64,000 nucleotides of DNA, taken from Pseudomonas putida. Lineage in GTDB: Bacteria; Pseudomonadota; Gammaproteobacteria; Pseudomonadales; Pseudomonadaceae. Of this stretch, positions 60,873-64,000 are shown one piece after another (the stretch's first letter is position 1; each line of letters opens with the position of its first letter). Location of the stretch: positions 1,504,501 through 1,568,500 of the forward strand of contig NZ_CP016634.1 in assembly GCF_002741075.1 (NCBI RefSeq), in the 5' to 3' direction. The notes under the pieces are model-generated. The model saw only the letters and a list, made by a program, of their open reading frames with translations. It had not been told where the DNA came from and did not search any database. The translations under genes and the position numbers were made by a program.

Positions 60873-62999
60873 TCAGAAGGTGTAGCTCACGCCGGCCTGC
60901 ACGGTGCGTGGCGCGCCGGGGTAGACGTAGCTGTTGAAGGCGCCTTCGTCGTATTCCTTGTTGAACAGGTTCTTCAGGTCCAGATTGAGCCGCACGTGCT
61001 CGTTGACCTGATAGAAGCTGAGTAGATCGACCACGGTGTACTGCTCCATGGTGTAGGTCTGCGTCGCGGTCTGGCCGGCGCGGTCGTCCACGTATTTCAC
61101 GCCCATGCCCAGACCCAGCCCCTTGAGGCCTCCATCCTGAAACTCATAGGTATTGAGCAGGCTGAAGCTGTTGCGCGGAATGTTGGCCAGGCGCGTGCCG
61201 TTCTGCAGGCTGGTGTCCTTGGTCACCTCGGCATCGACATAAGCGTAGCCACCGATCACGCGCCATTCGGGGGTGAGGTTGCCGGCAACGTTGATGTCCA
61301 GGCCGCGACTGCGGACTTCGCCTGCGGCGATCTTGTAGGTTCCGGTGGGGTCCAGCGGGTCGTTGGCGAGGACGTTTTCCTTGACGATGTGGTAGATGGC
61401 CGCATCGACGCTCAACTGGCGATCCAGCGCCTCCCATTTCACGCCCAGTTCGTACGATTTGCCTTTTTCCGGATCGAAGCCCTGGCCTTGCCGGCTGGCG
61501 CCGCTGTTGGGCTTGAACGAACGGGCAGTGTTGGCGTAGATGGCAACGGTGTCGGTCAGGTCGTACATCAGGCCCAGACGAGGGGTGACGGCGTTGTCGG
61601 CGGCGGTCCAGTCGGTGCTGCCGGGCAGGTAGTTGTCGTATTGGTGCTCGAAACGCTCGAAGCGCAAGCCCGCCAGGGCTTTGAGACGGTCGGTCAAGGC
61701 CACCTGGTCTTGAACGAAGGCGGCCCAGGTCTTGAGGTTTTCCTTGTCGTCGGTGGTGGTGCGGGTCAGGGCAGGGCGTGGCTGGCCCAGGGCCGGGTCG
61801 AACAAGTCGATAGGGTAGGCGTCGGCACCGTTGGCCGAGCGCCGAATGAAGGATTGATAGTCGTAGTCTTCATACTCCACGCCGGTCAGCAAGGTGTGGG
61901 CAAAACCTGCGGTGTCGAAGTGGCCGGTGAGGTTGAGCTGGTAGTCGCGGTCGGACCATTCGAGCTTGCGGTAGTTGAAGTTGCGCCCGAGGGTGCGGCC
62001 GTCTGGTTGCAGGGCATTGGCTTCCACCGCGTTGCCCTGGAGCGTGCCGTCGAGCCACTGCATGCCACCGCCCAGGGTCCAGTCGTCATTGAGCTGATGC
62101 TCGAAGCGCAGCTGGGCCATGTTGTTGTCGTTGTGCAGCAGGTTGTCGGAGCCTTTTTCCCAGACGTTGGTATCGCGCGAAGCCCGGTCACGCTGATTGG
62201 CAAAGCGTGTCAGGCCGCGGTCCAGAGGGTGGTTGTTGCGCATGAAATCGCCTTCGAAGACGATGCGTGTGGTGTCGTTGACCTGCCAGCTGAGCACGGG
62301 GGCGACGTCGTAGCGCTCGGTCTGCACGTCGTCGCGGAAGGTCTCGCCGCCTTCGCCGAGTACGTTCAGGCGGTAGGCCAGGCGGCCTTGTTCATCGAGC
62401 GGACCGGTGGCATCGAGGGTGGCGCGGTGCATCCCTTGGTCATCGAACTGGCTGCCCAAGGTGACTTTGGGGTCGGCCAGCGGCTGCTTGCTGACCACGT
62501 TGAACGTGCCGCCGGGATCGCCACGCCCGTACAGGCTGGTAGCCGGGCCCCGCAGGACCTCCAGACGCTCGACGGTGTTGGCGTCCGGGGCGTTGGGGTA
62601 GCCACGGTTGATGGGAAAGCCGTTGCGGTAGAACTCGCCGGTGGTGAAGCCGCGCACCGTGAAGGTGGTCAGCCCCTGGCCGCCGAAGTTGTTGGCGCGG
62701 CCCACGCCACCGGCATAGTCCAGCCCGTCCTGCAGACGGGTGGCGGCGGTGTCCTGCAGGACATCCTTGGGCACCACGCTGATCGATTGGGGTGTTTCGT
62801 GCAGTGCGGTGTCCGTGCGCGTGGCACTGGCCGAACGCGTCGCCTTGTAGCCGATCACCGGGCCGTCGGCGCGCTCCAGGTCGCTGGCAGCGTCGATGTT
62901 GACCGCTTGCAGTTCAAGGGGAGCCGTGGCTTGGGATTCGGCCAGGGCGACGGGGCTAATAGCGGGAATCAGGCAGAGTGAAACGAACGCACGACGCAT
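60873..62999 (-). CDS. TonB-dependent siderophore receptor
   Basis: Outer membrane receptor, 708 residues: signal peptide ending VALA, then a plug domain with ETPQSISVVPKDVLQD and the loop RLEVLRGPATSLYGRGDPGG, and a 22-strand barrel ending in the TonB-receptor signature VQAGVSYTF with terminal Phe. The sequence pattern is of the FhuE/FpvA-type ferric siderophore group; the ligand is not known. ATG 62999 was taken over GTG 63008. A Fur-box-like site precedes it. Confidence 0.92.
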   Translation of the reverse strand: MRRAFVSLCLIPAISPVALAESQATAPLELQAVNIDAASDLERADGPVIGYKATRSASATRTDTALHETPQSISVVPKDVLQDTAATRLQDGLDYAGGVGRANNFGGQGLTTFTVRGFTTGEFYRNGFPINRGYPNAPDANTVERLEVLRGPATSLYGRGDPGGTFNVVSKQPLADPKVTLGSQFDDQGMHRATLDATGPLDEQGRLAYRLNVLGEGGETFRDDVQTERYDVAPVLSWQVNDTTRIVFEGDFMRNNHPLDRGLTRFANQRDRASRDTNVWEKGSDNLLHNDNNMAQLRFEHQLNDDWTLGGGMQWLDGTLQGNAVEANALQPDGRTLGRNFNYRKLEWSDRDYQLNLTGHFDTAGFAHTLLTGVEYEDYDYQSFIRRSANGADAYPIDLFDPALGQPRPALTRTTTDDKENLKTWAAFVQDQVALTDRLKALAGLRFERFEHQYDNYLPGSTDWTAADNAVTPRLGLMYDLTDTVAIYANTARSFKPNSGASRQGQGFDPEKGKSYELGVKWEALDRQLSVDAAIYHIVKENVLANDPLDPTGTYKIAAGEVRSRGLDINVAGNLTPEWRVIGGYAYVDAEVTKDTSLQNGTRLANIPRNSFSLLNTYEFQDGGLKGLGLGMGVKYVDDRAGQTATQTYTMEQYTVVDLLSFYQVNEHVRLNLDLKNLFNKEYDEGAFNSYVYPGAPRTVQAGVSYTF

Positions 63000-63037
63000 C
63001 GACAGCACGATCCTAGGGAGGGCGGGAGCCGCGGATC

Positions 63038-63056
63038 ATAACTGATAGGCATTATC
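63038..63056 (-). promoter_or_regulatory. Fur box of the siderophore receptor
   Basis: Minus strand reads GATAATGCCTATCAGTTAT, a match at about 13 of 19 positions to the Fur consensus GATAATGATAATCATTATC, 39 bases upstream of the ATG. Iron repression is expected. Confidence 0.75.
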
Positions 63057-63113
63057 ATTTACAGCGGTATTTGGTGTACCAGAGTGCCAACTTCGAGGCG
63101 CCGTGAACAGGCA

Positions 63114-63138
63114 CAAAAAAGGGGGCTCATGGCCCCCT
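63114..63138 (-). terminator. Rho-independent terminator of the U32 peptidase gene
   Basis: On the minus strand GGGGGCCATGAGCCCCC is followed by TTTTTT, just after the stop at 63148. Confidence 0.85.
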
Positions 63139-63147
63139 GTTCGGTCA

Positions 63148-64000
63148 TCAGTGCGGCGCGCGCGGGATGGTCTTGAGCAGGTCTTCCGGGCTGATGTGCC
63201 CGACCACCTGGGCCACGGCGCTGCCTGGGGTCGGTAGGTCGATGATGTGGTCCTTCATCTTGCCGATCACATGCATCTCGCAGGGTTTGCAGTCGAACTT
63301 GAGGGTCAGCACTTCATCGCCATGCACCAGTTGCATCGGTGCGACCTTGGTACGTACGCCGGTGACGCCCTTGGCCTGTTTGGGACACAGGTTGAAGGAG
63401 AAACGCAGGCAGTGCTTGGTGATCATCACTGGCACCTCGCCGTGCTCTTCGTGCGCTTCGAAGGCAGCATCGATCAGCTTCACGCCATGGCGATGATAGA
63501 AGTCGCGTGCCTTCTGGTTGTAGACGTTGGCCAGGAACGACAGGTGCGCCTCAGGGTAGACCGGTGGTGGGGTGGTCTCGGCCTTGCGCCCGCCACGGGG
63601 GTGAGCCTTGACCCGCGCCTCGGTAAGCGCCTCGATGGCTTCGCGGCGCAGGGCCTTGAGCTGCGAGTTGGGGATGAAGTACGCCTGCGGAGCGTCCAGC
63701 TCGATGGCGTCTGCGTGGTACTGGGTGGTGCCCAGTTGGCCGAGCAGGTCGTGCAGTTGATCCAAGGCCTGCTGGGGCTTGTTGGCTTCACCGAACGGGC
63801 CGTCCAGGGCGACCTGCACGCTGACGCCCTCTTCACTGGTGACCGTCAGCGCCAGGCGCTGTTCGCGCAGCACCGCGTGCCATTCGACACCCACACGACG
63901 CTCGGCGGAGGTGCGTTGCAGCGCCTGCTGCCAGTTGTGGTCCAGGTTGCGTGAGAGCGGATGGTTCGGGCGCAGCTTGTGCAGGCCCTCGGGCATCTCG
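63148..64000 (-). CDS. U32-family peptidase (YdcP/RlhA- or TrhP-like), 5' end outside window
   Basis: C-terminal 284 residues of a U32 peptidase-family protein. The frame is open to the window edge, so the start lies upstream on the minus strand. Visible features: ALRREAIEALTEAR, then a Cys region KHCLRFSFNLCPKQ and DCKPCEMHV typical of the C-terminal part of this family, whose members include the RNA hydroxylation factors RlhA and TrhP and collagenase-like proteases. The N-terminal catalytic part is not in the window, so the subfamily is left open. Confidence 0.82.
   Translation of the reverse strand, partial: EMPEGLHKLRPNHPLSRNLDHNWQQALQRTSAERRVGVEWHAVLREQRLALTVTSEEGVSVQVALDGPFGEANKPQQALDQLHDLLGQLGTTQYHADAIELDAPQAYFIPNSQLKALRREAIEALTEARVKAHPRGGRKAETTPPPVYPEAHLSFLANVYNQKARDFYHRHGVKLIDAAFEAHEEHGEVPVMITKHCLRFSFNLCPKQAKGVTGVRTKVAPMQLVHGDEVLTLKFDCKPCEMHVIGKMKDHIIDLPTPGSAVAQVVGHISPEDLLKTIPRAPH

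Noticed and set aside
1..64000. tRNA, rRNA, prophage, integrase or transposase
   Set aside because: I searched by eye for such sequences and products and found none; the only mobile-like DNA is the REP elements.

Overview
The window is a 64 kb stretch of a high-GC gammaproteobacterial chromosome. It looks like a member of the Pseudomonas putida group: about ten intergenic regions carry the Pseudomonas REP palindrome (cores of the type GCGGGTAAACCCGC), and the quinohemoprotein amine dehydrogenase gamma subunit has the crosslink layout known for the P. putida enzyme. I see no rRNA, tRNA, CRISPR array, prophage or transposase. Both ends of the window cut genes (the secretion ATPase on the left, a U32 peptidase on the right).

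Region 1 (1-15 kb) is an extracellular-fibre island. A plus-strand run of overlapping genes encodes a type II secretion/type IV pilus-like machine (ATPase, PilM/N/O-like proteins, a GspC/PilP-like protein, a lipoprotein secretin, three pseudopilins). It continues without a break into the curli export genes csgE, csgF and csgG. On the minus strand lie alkB and a second operon with two paralogous secreted proteins, csgB and a very long csgA. That operon has a perfect sigma-54 -24/-12 promoter.

Region 2 (15-31 kb) is an amine catabolism island. A sigma-54 activator of the AcoR type is followed by the maturation genes qhpF (ABC exporter), qhpE (leader protease) and qhpG (flavin monooxygenase). 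A porin-like protein and a phenylacetaldehyde-type dehydrogenase lie on the minus strand. Then come the structural and radical-SAM genes qhpA-D-C-B and an acyl-CoA ligase. Together they support periplasmic oxidation of primary amines to aldehydes, then acids, then acyl-CoA. The divergent promoters at 23.8 and 24.2 kb both carry sigma-54 elements, each with a similar 17-bp dyad 78-99 bp upstream; a third related dyad lies in front of the activator gene.

Region 3 (31-48.7 kb) holds mobA, an RND pump with its adaptor and a divergent RstAB-like two-component system, a diguanylate cyclase, ilvA preceded by a leader peptide and attenuator, an iron-type alcohol dehydrogenase, a hypothetical protein, a VOC protein, a GapN-like dehydrogenase and a GGDEF-EAL protein.

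Region 4 (48.7-56.8 kb) looks like a stress or envelope cluster with many very small proteins, including a KGG-repeat protein, a low-affinity iron permease-like protein, a ClpP-like protein, a NUDIX hydrolase and a 1376-residue CheB-CheR-PAS-histidine kinase-receiver fusion. Region 5 (56.9-64 kb) has a LuxR-type regulator with a polyamine-type dehydrogenase/aminotransferase pair, a Fur-box-preceded TonB-dependent siderophore receptor and the end of a U32 peptidase gene.
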